Counted from the stretch's first letter, positions 1 through 10,195 are shown. The stretch: 64,000 bases of DNA from Volvox africanus (GCA_030268105.1 BSDZ01000014.1:325501-389500); one strand, 5' to 3'. The notes: generated by a model from the sequence alone, not told the origin. Made by a program: numbers and translations.

Positions 1-420
1 TACCAGCAGCGGGATGCTTGGCGGAGGCCATATATCGACTTGAGCAGACGGCAGGCAGCTACTGGGGTCGCCAGGTCGTATCCCAGTGGTGGTTTCATCC
101 AGATTTCTTCTTTGAGGTCGCCGTTCAAAAATGCCATGGAGACATCTAGTTGGTGTACGTCGAAGTCCCTGGCAGCGGCAATGGCTAGGATGGCCCGGAA
201 TGATGAGCCTCGTGATGTAGGTGCAAACAGTTCTCCAAAATCCACCCCCTCGCGTTGTGCGAAGCCCTTCGCAACCAGACGCGCCTTGTATCAGTTGATT
301 GAGCCATCAGGGCATGTCTTGACTTTGTAGACCCAGCGGCAGGGTAGGACGTTTGTGCCAGGCGGTGGGATGCCAATTTCCCAGGTGCCGTTGGTCATGT
401 GGGCAATTATCTCGTCGTTC
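1..420 (-). pseudogene. Copia reverse transcriptase fragment (unit 0)
   Basis: Translation on the minus strand gives the start of the copia RT domain: the WEIGIPPP, LPCRWVYKVK and YKARLVAKGF segments, then the MKPPLGYDL region. The codon corresponding to Arg in the DRYKARL segment of units 1, 2, 3 and 5 is TGA here, and the preceding Asp has become Asn. The fragment is cut at the left by the window edge and at the right by the large deletion, so no catalytic HVDD motif is present. It is clearly non-functional. Confidence 0.88.
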
Positions 421-929
421 AATTGTGTCATTGTGATTGTGGCTAGTCTCGCTGTGATATTGTCCGGTGCTCCAATTGTCTCTTTGGCTTGTTGCACTGA
501 AAGCAACGGAATCACCCTCTGCATCGACTCGTGTCTTAAAAGCCCATAGTTGAGCGCCCACGGTATCCAAATTGTATTGGCCATTGACTGTCAGCGTGGT
601 AACAATGACCGAGAATTTCTTCGGCAGTCCCACCAGTAGATTGTAGGGAACTTCCTGTTCGGTAACGGGGTGTCCCACTTCCACCAAGTCCGTATATAGA
701 TTGCGGATGCGAGCCAGATATAAGATTAGGGCTTTATTTTGTGCCATTTTAAGGGCTGACAGTTCAGCAACAAGCTGAGATTTTCTTGCGTGGCTGCTTG
801 CCGCAAAACCAGCCGCGAGCCTCTCCCATGCTCCCTTGGCGTTGGGCGCTGCTCAGATAATTGCCAAGTGATGATCTTGGACATTTTTGACAAGGATGCT
901 TCTGACCTTGTTTGACGCGGCGATGTCCT
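421..929 (-). pseudogene. Copia gag fragment (unit 0, downstream part)
   Basis: The minus strand encodes the middle of the copia Gag capsid region: the LILYLARIRNLYTDLVEVG helix, the YNLLVGLPKKFSVIV segment and the following Ser/Thr-rich stretch. It ends abruptly at the microhomology deletion, so the zinc knuckle is missing. An in-frame TGA lies in the DHHLAII segment near 855, and the same TGA is found in unit 1 but not in units 2-5. Gypsy-1 begins at 930 and separates this part from the Gag N-terminus at 8452-8578. Confidence 0.88.
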
Positions 930-1758
930 TGTTGTGCTACGGTTCGTTTCCCGCCGATGCGTAGGTCAATGCGACCCTACGAGGCGAAGTGCTATCTTGA
1001 TGAACACATGAACCATCAGTGCATATGAATGAACTTGCATGATATAAATGTATTCGTATATATTTATATATGCATTTGGCATGACACCATTATCCATCGC
1101 GACATCGCATCATGGCAAATCCGCCTAGCATGCATGAAATCCCAAATCATTGAAATGCGCATTAAGCTCGTGCTACGAAACGATAAGTAATATTATTTGA
1201 TATAATATTACTTCATTACAGCACATGTTGAGAGCGCCGCACTCGTCGTGATGCATGCCTTGCAACAGAATATCGTCGGACCCTTGCATCATGTGAATGC
1301 CGGAAAGGCTTATACGTTGTTATGCTTGAACATCGCCTATACGCAGTAGGGTTGTCACACTTAGGATCGGCCTCCTAGTGTGAATCGTACGACATTGCGA
1401 TGCTGCGAGTATAACAGATGCGAGGACGGCTAAGCAAGAGAAGATATTCGACACCAGAGAACACTCGTGTGTTCTACATTATTATTGATATACGCTATTC
1501 TACTTAGCCCGAGCTAAGCCTAAACTTCGCTATTCACCGCCGCGTGATGATTGCTTGCTTCCGGCGCTGAAGGTGATTACGTCCATTGCACCGCTTCGAT
1601 CTGTAAGACTGTAAGTTATATCTCTTCTTGTTTGAAGTCTTCCGCTGTCTCTGTTTGCTCGTGCTTGCCTTGCTGTACTTGCAAGTGCTCGCGCATTGGT
1701 GTCGCAAGCCTTCAGACGCGCAGATACTTATGAGCAAACACGAAGGAGAGGTACAACA
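930..1758 (+). repeat. Gypsy-1 5' LTR (829 bp)
   Basis: It starts TGTTGTGCTACGG and ends GAGAGGTACAACA, a 5-bp TGTTG/CAACA inverted terminus. It contains a perfect 12-bp inverted repeat with a 5-base loop at 1185-1213. The second hairpin seen in sister LTRs (CCGAATA paired with TATTCGG) is eroded here near 1265. Donor-like sequence CTGTAAGT occurs near 1610. Several substitutions match gypsy-2 rather than its own partner LTR. Confidence 0.95.
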
Positions 1759-1776
1759 AATTGGTATCGAGACAGG
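1759..1776 (+). other. Gypsy-1 primer-binding site (putative)
   Basis: Immediately after the 5' LTR lies AATTGGTATCGAGACAGG. LTR elements place a tRNA-complementary primer site here. TGGTATCGAGAC resembles the initiator/elongator Met-tRNA-type site (commonly TGGTATCAGAGC), but the exact tRNA cannot be assigned. The same block follows the gypsy-2 5' LTR at 16810-16827. Confidence 0.7.
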
Positions 1777-1825
1777 TTCATTGCCTAACTGTCTCTCTTT
1801 GTCTAATCGGAAGTAGGTTCTTTCT

Positions 1826-2130
1826 ATGGCGAGTTCCAGCGACGAACCACGAGGACCGCTAGATACTTTTGCCGAAGACCTAGGCCGCGCCGTTTTGGAC
1901 GCCGCCGCTTCCGGTTTGTAATTGTTTAATTGCTTTTGCTTAGATTGCTGCACTTGTTGTGTAAGTGTATGCCCTGAGTCGCAGGTAATCTCAGTGCACC
2001 GGCATTGCTTGCCGCGGCGACTGAGACCGGCTTTCGTCCGGACCAGTTGGCGACTCTCATTGCTCAAACTACGGAGATCAGGACTCAGCTGGGCAATTAC
2101 TTGCTGAGTTTACTGAATCTTCTCAAGAGT
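1826..2130 (+). other. Gypsy-1 leader with two short conserved reading frames, possibly a spliced Gag N-terminus
   Basis: An ATG frame at 1826-1921 encodes 31 residues (MASSSDEPRGPLDTF start). A second open stretch at about 1993-2130 encodes a helical-looking segment (FRPDQLATLIAQTTEIR). A sequence with plausible intron ends lies between them (GT near 1911-1915, TCGCAG at 1978-1983). Both frames recur in gypsy-2 (16877-16972 and about 17044-17180) with few changes. I infer either upstream ORFs or a spliced N-terminal extension of Gag. The rest of the leader up to 2224 shows nothing else I recognise. Confidence 0.4.
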
Positions 2131-2224
2131 ACTGTCGGTAGGCTCACCGAATCACTCTGTACTCTTGCCTTTGTGATAGAAGTCGGCTTCTATTACGCAA
2201 ACCTAGGGTATCACTTCGTGCTCC

Positions 2225-3460
2225 ATGTCCGCGGAACACGACGATACGCCGCACACTAGCCTAGCTAGCCAACCCGATTTTGTTGTGGCTGCTAGAGCGC
2301 TGGATAGAGGTCTTGAGACTGTTGGCACACGAGCCACTCAAGAGCCCCTTTTCCTTCAGACCCCTGCTCACTTAATTGTGCCGCATTCAGCAGTTAACAC
2401 CAATATGGACAACACTGCTGGACCAAGGGTTCTGCCATTACCTCAAGCTCGAGGGCATGATGACATCCCTGAGGTGATGAGATTGTCAATTCCCGTTCCT
2501 AGGCTCAATATCTCGCTAACTGAAAAGACAGCAGGACATAGCATAGCCGATGCAACTCGTGCGTACGTGCGTGACGCTAAAAAGTATCTCCAGGCTGTTC
2601 ATGGTGGCGATAATGATGGTATCAGGTGTCTCTTCGTTGGTAACACCCTCGAGGGTTCAGCGAAGGACTGGTATCGCGAGTGGACCACCGCCCGGGGCGA
2701 CTACACCTTTGACGAGATGATTGCCGCTTTGCTCGCACGGTTCGCTACTGAGGTTCAAGCACGTGATGTGGAGGCTCGTAAGGTTTTGGCAGCCGGTAGC
2801 TACCACATGCGTCGGGGTGAAAATGTACCTGCGTACCAGTCACGCTTCGAAGCACTTGTGACCCCCATTGCTGATCTCACTGAAACCGAGCGTATCTTTT
2901 GGTTTAAGTGAGGCCTGACAAAACTTTTGGCTAAATGGTGCGCTACTGACTTGGCTGGGGTGCCGATCAAGTCGTATGATGCCTTGGTCACTTTTGCTAA
3001 GGGTACGGAGATACGACTCCTTGCCGGTGAGGAAGAAGTCAAGTCTGTCCCTCGTGCAAATGCCGTGCAAGTGCAGGATCCGCTTGGGGAAGCTGTAGCT
3101 CTCGACCAGGAACTCGGAGTGACCCGCCCCACGCCCACTGCCGCGACGCAACGCAGCAACCGGCAACGCCAGGCGTGTGGGGGCGCTAGCTCGGGTGTCC
3201 GTGGGTCAGGAGGAGCAGGTCCGAGCTCAGACCCGGCTAAGAGCAGGAAGCGGGGTGGTGCGCCGTCGTCGGCAGCCGCACAGCACTCTGACCCCAATGC
3301 GAAGCGGACTCGCACGGATGACTCGTTTATGCCAAAATGGAATTGCAATCGTTCCGAGTTCGAACGTCGGAAAGCGGCCAATGCTTGTGTACGGTGCGTG
3401 GAGAGCCATCCTACGAAGGATTGCCCGTTACTGCCGCCGTTTGTACCTCAGCCGAAATAG
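2225..3460 (+). pseudogene. gag: Gypsy-1 gag, interrupted by one nonsense codon
   Basis: The frame runs from the ATG at 2225 (MSAEHDDTPH) to TAG at 3458-3460 and would be 411 codons, matching gypsy-2. The retrotransposon Gag domain lies at roughly residues 90-265 (RAYVRDAKKYL, DWYREWTTARG, YQSRFEALV). A basic, Ser/Gly-rich linker follows, then a CCHC zinc knuckle near the C-terminus (CVRCVESHPTKDC). TGA at 2909-2911 replaces the CGA Arg codon of gypsy-2 in the RRGLTK segment, a C-to-T change at a CpG. The product would package element RNA into particles. With the stop it would be truncated to 228 residues. Confidence 0.92.
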
Positions 3461-6400
3461 GGGCTTGCCCGGGTTCCTGTGGAGGGGGCACCACCTGGGA
3501 ATTCTGAACTCACACGTGGTCGGTGGTCATCCTTACGGCCAGCCGTGAAGGCATTGTTGCCTTGCGTACTTGGACACATCGAGCGAGTCATTGCGCGACG
3601 CATCACGCTTGACGGACGCATGGGACTTCTCTGCTTCGACCCGTTGTGTAATTTGTTTACACCTCACCACCCCCTGTCGTCTATCAATCTGTCTAACCAC
3701 GTGGTTTTGTTCATCCCCTCATCTCTGCGTGAGATGTCGGAACAGTTGGCCGTTTATAGGAGATGTAGGCGTCAATATCCAGGCACCGCCACATGTGTAT
3801 TACTCCCTGCTTTCTGTCGGTGCAAGGCAGAGGCATCGTTAAGGGGTATGCGGCGTGTCCACCGGTTCGAGCCGGGCACCGTTTTGTTTAATGGTGTGGA
3901 TCGGGAGGGTACGCTGGCTCCGTGGCCAGGCACATCCTACTCGGTTGACGTTTGGTACGAAGCTCCTGATGAGGGTGCCGTAGGTTACGGACCCGCCCTA
4001 AGTGCACTAACGTTATCTGCTGGGCAGTCGCTCGTAGATAACCGTGTCCCAGTGGTTCAGATCGGTTTGAATGGCCGTACTCTGAAGGCACTTGTTGACA
4101 CCGGTGCCAGCGACGACTTCATCTCTGTCGCAGAGGTGAATGCGCTGGGGTTGACCCCAGAGTCGTCTGATTGTCCACAGGTTACCCTTGCTGACGAGGG
4201 TAAGCATCCCATCGTGGGCAGGATTACCCTTAGCCTATCGATAGGCCCTTTGCATGTTGTGACCCGGCCGTACGTGCTGCAGGGCTTAGCAGAGACTGCA
4301 CCGTACATAATGGGGTCTTCGACATTATGGCAGTACCGCGCGCACATCGACATGGAGACCGCAACCCTGCACATGTGCAAGGGTACTCTGTCGATTAAGG
4401 TACCTTTCCTGTCGTTCGAACATGTCACACCAAAGGAGGGCGATGCTGAGGCGGTGCCTATGGTTAATTTCGCTGTGACCGCAATGGCCGCGCGAATCGA
4501 ACCAGAGCTAGTCGGGCGTAAGGAGGCCGTCCGTTTGTTACGGAAGGGTGCCCACGGACTGCTTTTGAGGCCGCGGGTGGGCTGTTGTGCCACCACCGCG
4601 CAGATTTCTGTGGATCCTGAGGTTGAGGCCCTACTGTCACAGTATGAGGACGTCTTTAAAGATATCCCTGGCCTACCACCTATGCGTCCTGTTGATCACA
4701 CAATCCCTCTCATGCCTGGAGCGCAGCCTACGGCCCGGCCAATGTACAGGTTGAGTCCATTGGAGCTGGACGAGGTAAAGCGCCAGGTGATGGATTTGCT
4801 CGCGAAGGGTATGATACGCCCCAGCACATCCCCGTATTCTGCACCGATTTTGTTTGTCGGTAAGAAGGATGGGACCTTGCGCATGTGCATCGATTACCGG
4901 GGGTTGAATGTGAGTACGGTGAAAAATCGCTACCCTTTGCCACGCGTTGACGACCTGTTGGATAAGCTACCCTTTGCCACGCGTTGACGACCTGTTGGAT
5001 AAGCTGAAGGGATCGGCTTATTTTTCCTCGATTGACTTGCAACAGGGCTATAATCAGATCCGCATCGCTGCCTCTGATATTCCGAAAACCGCTTTTCGGA
5101 CGCCCTTCGGTCATTTCGAGTATACGGTCCTATTGTTTGGTTTGACTAATGCCCCTGCAACGTTTCAGGCGGTCATGGACCGAATGTTTAGACCGTTTAT
5201 TGACAGGTTCGTTGTTTGCTACCTGGATGACATCTTGGTTTATTCTAAGACGCGCGAGGAGCACTTGGAGGATCTTCGGCTCGTGCTCGACGTTATGAGG
5301 CGGGAGCAATTGTTTGCTAAACGCGCCAAATGCTTTTGGGCGCAGCCTCAGGTGGAATATTTGGGCCACATTGTGTCGGCCACTGGTGTGAAGATGGACC
5401 CGCGGAAGGTCGCCGTGGTTCGCGATTGGCCCGCGCCTCAGAACCTCACGGAGCTGCGTAAGTTCCTTGGCTTGACCAATTATTTCCGAAAGTTCATTGA
5501 AAAATATTCCATCATTGCGGCCCCACTTACTAACTTAACTCGCAAAGGCGTTTTTGTTTCGCTCGAGTCGTGGACGTCGCAATGCCAGCGGGCATTCGAA
5601 GAGCTCAAGCGAATCATTGCTGAAGATGTCACCCTTGCATTCCCTGATTACTCATTGCCGTTTCATGTTGAGGTAGTGTCTGATGCCTCAGTATTTGGAA
5701 GCGGCGCTGTATTGTTACAGGAAGGGCGACCGATCACTTTCACGAGTAAGAAGTTTTCTGGTGCGGAGATTCGCTACACCACCGGGGAACAAGAGCTTCT
5801 GGCAGTGCTGCATGCTTTAAAGGAATGGCGCTGTTACCTCGAGGGACGCCCATTTACTTTAAAGACTGACCACAAGCCCCTAACGTTTTTGCAAAGCGTT
5901 CCGACGTTGAACCGCCGTCAGGCTAGGTGGATGGAATACCTAACTAGGTTCGACTGCACCTGGGAGTACATTTCTGGTAAATTGAATATTGCTGATGCTC
6001 TCAGTCGACATCCGTTGCTACACGCTGCAATTTTAGCAGCGCCCGTCGTGCGACCGCATAACGAGGAGGTGCCGATCGCGACGGACCTCGCAGAGCGGTT
6101 GAAGGTGGCCTACAACACAGACACCTGGTTCTCGGAGCCGGCTAATGTAGAAAACCTTCACAAGCAGAATGGCCTTTGGCTACGGACGGAGGGTGCATCT
6201 ACGCAAATCGTCGTTCCGAACGACGACGCGCTACGCTACAACATCCTTGCGCGGTTCCATGAGGACCCGTTAGCAGGACACCCTGGTAGCAAGCGGTTGG
6301 TCGAGTTGGTGCAACGTTCCTTTTGGTGGCCTCGTTTGACTAACGATGCGGCGAACTTCGTACAGACATGCAGTCTGTGCCAGCGCAATAAGGCTTTGTC

Positions 6401-7533
6401 CGGTAAGGGCCATGGGTTATTGCAACCGTTGCCTGTCCCGGATGCGCCTTGGGAAAGTGTTTCCATGGACTTCGTAGTCGCGCTGCCCAAAACTGAGGGG
6501 GGATATGATGCGGTGTTCGTAATGGTCGATCGTCTGACTAAGATGGTCCACCTAGCACCATGCACATCATCCTGCACGGCTGAGCAAACCGCACGTTTGT
6601 TTTTCGATAATGTGGTTCGGTTACACGGGGTTCCCAAAAACGTGATCTCGGACCGCGGTGGACAGTTCACGTCTAAGTTTTGGGAAGCGCTCTGCAAGCT
6701 AGTTGGCATGCGTGTCAACCTGAGCACAGCGTACCACCCGCAGACTGATGGTCAAACTGAACGCACAAACCGCACGTTGGGTGATATGTTGCGCAATTAT
6801 GCTGGTCGCACACCACTCGTTTGGGATACATATTTGACTGCGGCAGAATTCGCGCTTAACAACGCTGTTAACCGCTCTACAGGCAAAAGTCCGTTCTTTC
6901 TTAACTACAGGTTTCATCCCGCGCTACCCGTGTGGCGTGAGTTGGAAGTGAACGTGCCTGCTGCTAAACTTTTTGCCAAGTCTTTTATGTCCCGAATCAC
7001 AGACGCGAAATCGTGTTTGGACGCGGCGCAGCAACGAACGACGGAATACTACAACAAATCCAAGCAGGATGTGACGTTTTCGGAGGGGCAACTCGTGTTG
7101 TTGAGTACCAAGAATTTGCACACCTTGGCCGACGGATCCCGAAAACTCTTACCCCGCTGGATTGGTCCGTATCCTGTCATGCGAATGGTTGGGAATGTGG
7201 CTGTGGAGCTTGCATTGCCTGCTGATATGACCATTCACCCCACGTTTCACGTGTCACTTGTTCGTCCTTATCGTGGTACGGAACCCGTCCCTGAGCCTAC
7301 TAACGCCCCCGCAGCGATCAAACCAGTTCCCGAGACCTGGATCGCCGGTAAACAGAGGTTTTACGATGTGGAGCGGGTGTTAGATTATCGCGCGCGTCGT
7401 GTGGGCCGACACCAAGTGGACAGTACACGAGTACTTGGTTAAGTGGACAGGGTATACCAGCAAGCACAACTCATGGGAACCGGCATGCAACTTCTCGCAG
7501 GACATGAAGCCCCTGCTCGAAGAAGCCCGCTAA
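3461..7533 (+). pseudogene. pol: Gypsy-1 pol (protease-RT-RNase H-integrase-chromodomain), frameshifted
   Basis: Pol continues in the same frame as gag after the UAG at 3458. Protease shows DTGAS near 4096. The RT active site YLDD lies near 5220, preceded by [11 protein letters not shown]. RNase H starts with SDASVFGSG near 5680. Integrase has an HHCC zinc finger (GHPGSK then CSLCQRN, about 6277-6390) and a DD35E triad in SMDFVV, ISDRGGQF and DGQTERTNR (about 6465-6765). A C-terminal chromodomain follows at 7372-7533. A 37-bp tandem duplication at 4931-5004 shifts the frame in RT. A 5-bp deletion near 7413 shifts it again before the chromodomain, and TAA at 7531 ends the restored chromodomain frame. 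Confidence 0.93.
4931..5004 (+). repeat. 37-bp tandem duplication inside gypsy-1 RT
   Basis: The block starting TACCCTTTGCC and ending GATAAGC occurs twice in direct succession (4931-4967 and 4968-5004). Gypsy-2 has it once. Because 37 is not a multiple of three, it breaks the RT frame between the IDYRGLN and DLQQGYNQI segments. The two copies are identical, so the event looks recent or a replication slip. Confidence 0.97.
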
Positions 7534-7598
7534 CATGCCACGCAAGCCCAATGACCCTTGCAGTCGATGCTGTATGAAGCAGCGAGGATGCTGAATAC

Positions 7599-7613
7599 GG
7601 GAGGGGGGATAAT
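7599..7613 (+). other. Gypsy-1 polypurine tract
   Basis: GGGAGGGGGGATAAT directly precedes the 3' LTR. Plus-strand DNA synthesis of LTR elements is primed from such a purine run. The same tract precedes the gypsy-2 3' LTR at 22596-22610. Confidence 0.85.
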
Positions 7614-8446
7614 TGTTGTGCTACGGTTCGTTTCCCGCGGATGCGTAGGTCGATGCGACCCTATGAGGTGAAGTGCTATCTTGATGAATGCATGAACCAT
7701 CAATGCATATGAATGAACTTGCATGATAAAAACGTATTCGTATATATTTATATATGTTTTTGGGATGACACCATTGTCCATCACGACATCACATCATGGC
7801 AAATCCGCCTAGCATGCATGAAATCCCGAATCATTGAAATGCGCATTAAGCTTGTGCTATGAAACGATAAGTAATATTATTTGATATAATGTTACTTCAT
7901 TACAGCACACGTTGAGAGCGCTGCACTCGTCGCGATGCATGCCTTGCAACCGAATATCGTTATTGGGACCCTTGCATCATGCGAATGCCGGAAAGGCTTA
8001 TACGTTGTTATGCTTGGACATCGCCTATACGCAGTAGGGTTGTCACACTTAGGATCGGCCTCCTAGTGTGAATCGTAAGACATTGTGATGCTGCGAGTAT
8101 AACAGATGCGAGGATGGCTAAGCAAGACAAGACATTCGATACCAGAGGACACTCGTGTGTTCTACGCTATTATTACTATACGCTATTCTACTTAGCCCGA
8201 GCTAAGCCTAAACTTCGCTATTCACCGCCGCGTGATGATTGCTTGCTTCCGGCGCTGACGGCAATTACGTCCATTGCACCGCTTCGATCTGTAAGACTGT
8301 AAGTTATATCTCTTCTTGTTTGAAGTCTTCCGCTGTCTCTGTTTGCTCGTGCTTGCCTTGCTGTACTTGCAAGTGCTCGCGCATTGGTGTCGCAAGCCTT
8401 CAGACGCGCAGATACTGATAAGCAAACATGAAGGAGAGGTACAACA
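7614..8446 (+). repeat. Gypsy-1 3' LTR (833 bp)
   Basis: It has the same termini as the 5' LTR. In its middle and right parts, many diagnostic bases match the solo LTRs of the copia array rather than its own 5' partner (for example GAGGACACTCG and GCTATTATTACTATACGC). This hints at gene conversion or recombination between LTR copies. It is followed by the second GTCCT target duplication. Confidence 0.95.
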
Positions 8447-8578
8447 GTCCTCGTCGGTCATTGGTTCGTCTCTCAGCCATCTATCCAGGTTGTTCTCTTG
8501 CATCATAGATTGGAATCTGAACGACCACGTAGCATACTTGCTCAGACCTAATGGGTCTGATAACCTATCCTTTCCCAT
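8447..8578 (-). pseudogene. Copia gag N-terminal fragment (unit 0, upstream part)
   Basis: The minus strand from the ATG at 8578 encodes the MGKDRLSDPLGLSKY start of copia Gag, running to the MTDED segment where gypsy-1 interrupts it. The same N-terminus begins every unit of the array (14983, 28551, 35013, 41131, 46631). This segment and 421-929 are the two halves of one gag split by the gypsy insertion. Confidence 0.9.
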
Positions 8579-8777
8579 TGTTGCGCGTTATAGTTCCCGA
8601 TGTAGGCAGGCGATTATGGTCGTTGTTGACCAGAGGCGGCGGTCGCTGTGCTCCGTATTTTGTGGACCAGTATTCGCGTCACGAGTGATTCCTCAATTCT
8701 CGCACCACGAGCAGTCGCTGATTTCGACACTCAGTTGTAGAGTCAAAGTTGCCAGACTTGTATTTGCCACCACCAAT

Positions 8778-9340
8778 TGAAAGCGCTTGGCCAAAACATT
8801 GATGCCTATGCCTTGACGAGATAATTACGGCTCAGAAGAGCCGGGGCTCATAACCTCTTACGAGGATAGGAGCAACCGATGCGAAACGTGGACAGATTAC
8901 AATGTATTGACGCAGGAACCGTGTATATTTGGCATAAATAATTATAGTATCAACGTTAGTAACGCGCAAGACTAACTAGAGCAGAGTGCTCATAAACAAT
9001 ATACTCGCGATCATAACTGTACGGCACTCGTCGCGATATCTAACTTACATCGCAGTTACTCGCACCTAAGTAAGAGCTATTACACAACCGTTACCAAACT
9101 GTATTACGATGACGTGAAATCCCGCATAATCGCAACACACCCCCTCGGGATGCACGTCATGGTCGAATAGGGCACTTCAATATCACACCCCCTCAAAGTT
9201 AGTAGCGTCAAGTTGCTAAGTATCACTAAAATAAACCTCTACGATAAGGCAATTGAGACGATGCTGGACTGGTGCTGTTAGGTGCCACAATAAGAATAAG
9301 TCATCCTTCGCTTATGAAAGTTATTGTCAAATGAGATAAT
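8778..9340 (-). repeat. Copia LTR A (shared by units 0 and 1)
   Basis: This 563-bp block lies between the gag leader of unit 0 and the pol end of unit 1, so it serves as 5' LTR of one and 3' LTR of the other. Its left edge (TGAAAGCG on the plus strand) abuts ATTGGTGGTGG read on the minus strand, a primer-site-like block. Its right edge (GAGATAAT) is set by the array end at 47411. The ends are not a canonical TG/CA pair at the 5' side, so they may be off by a few bases. Two small perfect hairpins lie near 8828-8862 (CGGCTC/GAGCCG and CCTC/GAGG). Confidence 0.75.
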
Positions 9341-9442
9341 AACCTCACTATCGAATACAGATTAACTACAGCCAGCCACCCGGACTCACGCCTTATTGGC
9401 CTATATGAGCTGGTCTCTACCAACAAATCGATGACTTCCTCG

Positions 9443-10195
9443 TCAGGTATCGTCTAGTCCCATTTCTCGGCGGCACCAGACGAACTTTCCTTCCAGCCCT
9501 CAGTGCCACGTCGCCCTCTATCACTCTCTCACGAATCATGTGATGCTGTACATCAATATGCTTAGACCGTGATGAGGTAATGGGGTTGTTGCCTAGGTCT
9601 AAGGCCCCTTGTGAGTCTATGTTGATTCTGATTCCGTCCGAGTCCGCCTTTAGGTCCCCGCATAGCTTATTCAGCCAAAGGACTTCCCTGACGGCGCTGG
9701 AAAGGGCCTGGTATTCAGCCTCCATGGATGACACTGCCACAGTGCACTGCAACTGATTGCTCCAGCTGATTGCGGTACCATTGACGTGAAATACGTACCC
9801 AGTCGTAGATCGCCTTGAGTTTAGTGTCTCCTGCCCAGTCCGAATCGCAGTATCCATCGATGATCTCCTTGCTCTCCCGCCGGAACTGTAGGCCCAGGTT
9901 GCGCGTGCCCGCCACGTAGGGAAGGACCCCCTTTGCCATGCCCATTGCTGGTTTGGTTGGCTTGGCCATGAACCGTGACAATATGCTGAGGGCGAAGCCA
10001 AGGTCTGGGTGCGTGCTGACTGCCAGGTAGTTGAGCTCGCCAATGAGTGCTCTGTACGGTGTCGGATCCTCCAACAGCTCGGTGTCTTTGTCCAGGTGAA
10101 GTTTTGCGCCCACAGCTATGGGGATGGCTCTGGGTTTAACCTCGCTCATGCCATGCTTATGCAGGATGCGTTCCACATAGCTGGATTGTGATAAC
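9443..10195 (-). pseudogene. Copia pol 3' part: RT C-terminus and RNase H (unit 1)
   Basis: The minus strand encodes the copia RT connection region (ERILHKHGM, PYRALIGELNYLAVSTHPD) and the RNase H domain (GYCDSDWAGD, then STTGYVFHVNG, SMEAEYQALS and HIDVQHHMIRE). The C-terminal VADALTKPLP motif lies in a third frame and its equivalent is partly lost here with the 39-bp deletion. One extra base in the DTK/STTGY segment breaks the frame, and the same break is in every unit. The fragment begins at the ATAAC duplication beside the solo LTR. Confidence 0.92.

Larger units (their letters stand above)
930..8446 (+). mobile_element. Gypsy-1: Ty3/gypsy chromovirus, near full length
   Basis: This is a 7517-bp LTR retrotransposon bounded by LTRs that begin TGTTGTGC and end GTACAACA. 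It is flanked by a 5-bp target duplication GTCCT (925-929 and 8447-8451), and the empty site can be read in unit 1 of the copia array. Its order is LTR, primer site, leader, gag, pol with chromodomain, polypurine tract, LTR. Inactivating changes are a TGA in gag, a 37-bp duplication in RT, a 5-bp deletion before the chromodomain and a TAA near the pol end. By eye its two LTRs differ at about forty positions, so it looks older than gypsy-2. Confidence 0.95.
1..8777 (-). mobile_element. Copia unit 0 (partial, internally deleted, split by gypsy-1)
   Basis: This is the leftmost unit. Its RNase H side is off the window. The retained parts are 1-929 and 8447-8777. A 2285-bp deletion relative to unit 1 joins the RT N-terminal region directly to gag at about 416-421. 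Both parental ends carry CGTTCA at the junction, which suggests microhomology-mediated loss of protease, integrase and part of gag. Gypsy-1 then inserted into the remaining gag at 929/930. The stretch 8579-8777 is the untranslated leader between gag and the LTR. It lacks an 18-bp segment that the other units keep. Confidence 0.9.

Noticed and set aside
8818..8826. GAGATAAT inside LTR A as an alternative LTR boundary
   Set aside because: It is a direct, not inverted, match to the right LTR end and is not next to a primer-site block. The chosen left edge next to ATTGGTGGTGG is better supported.
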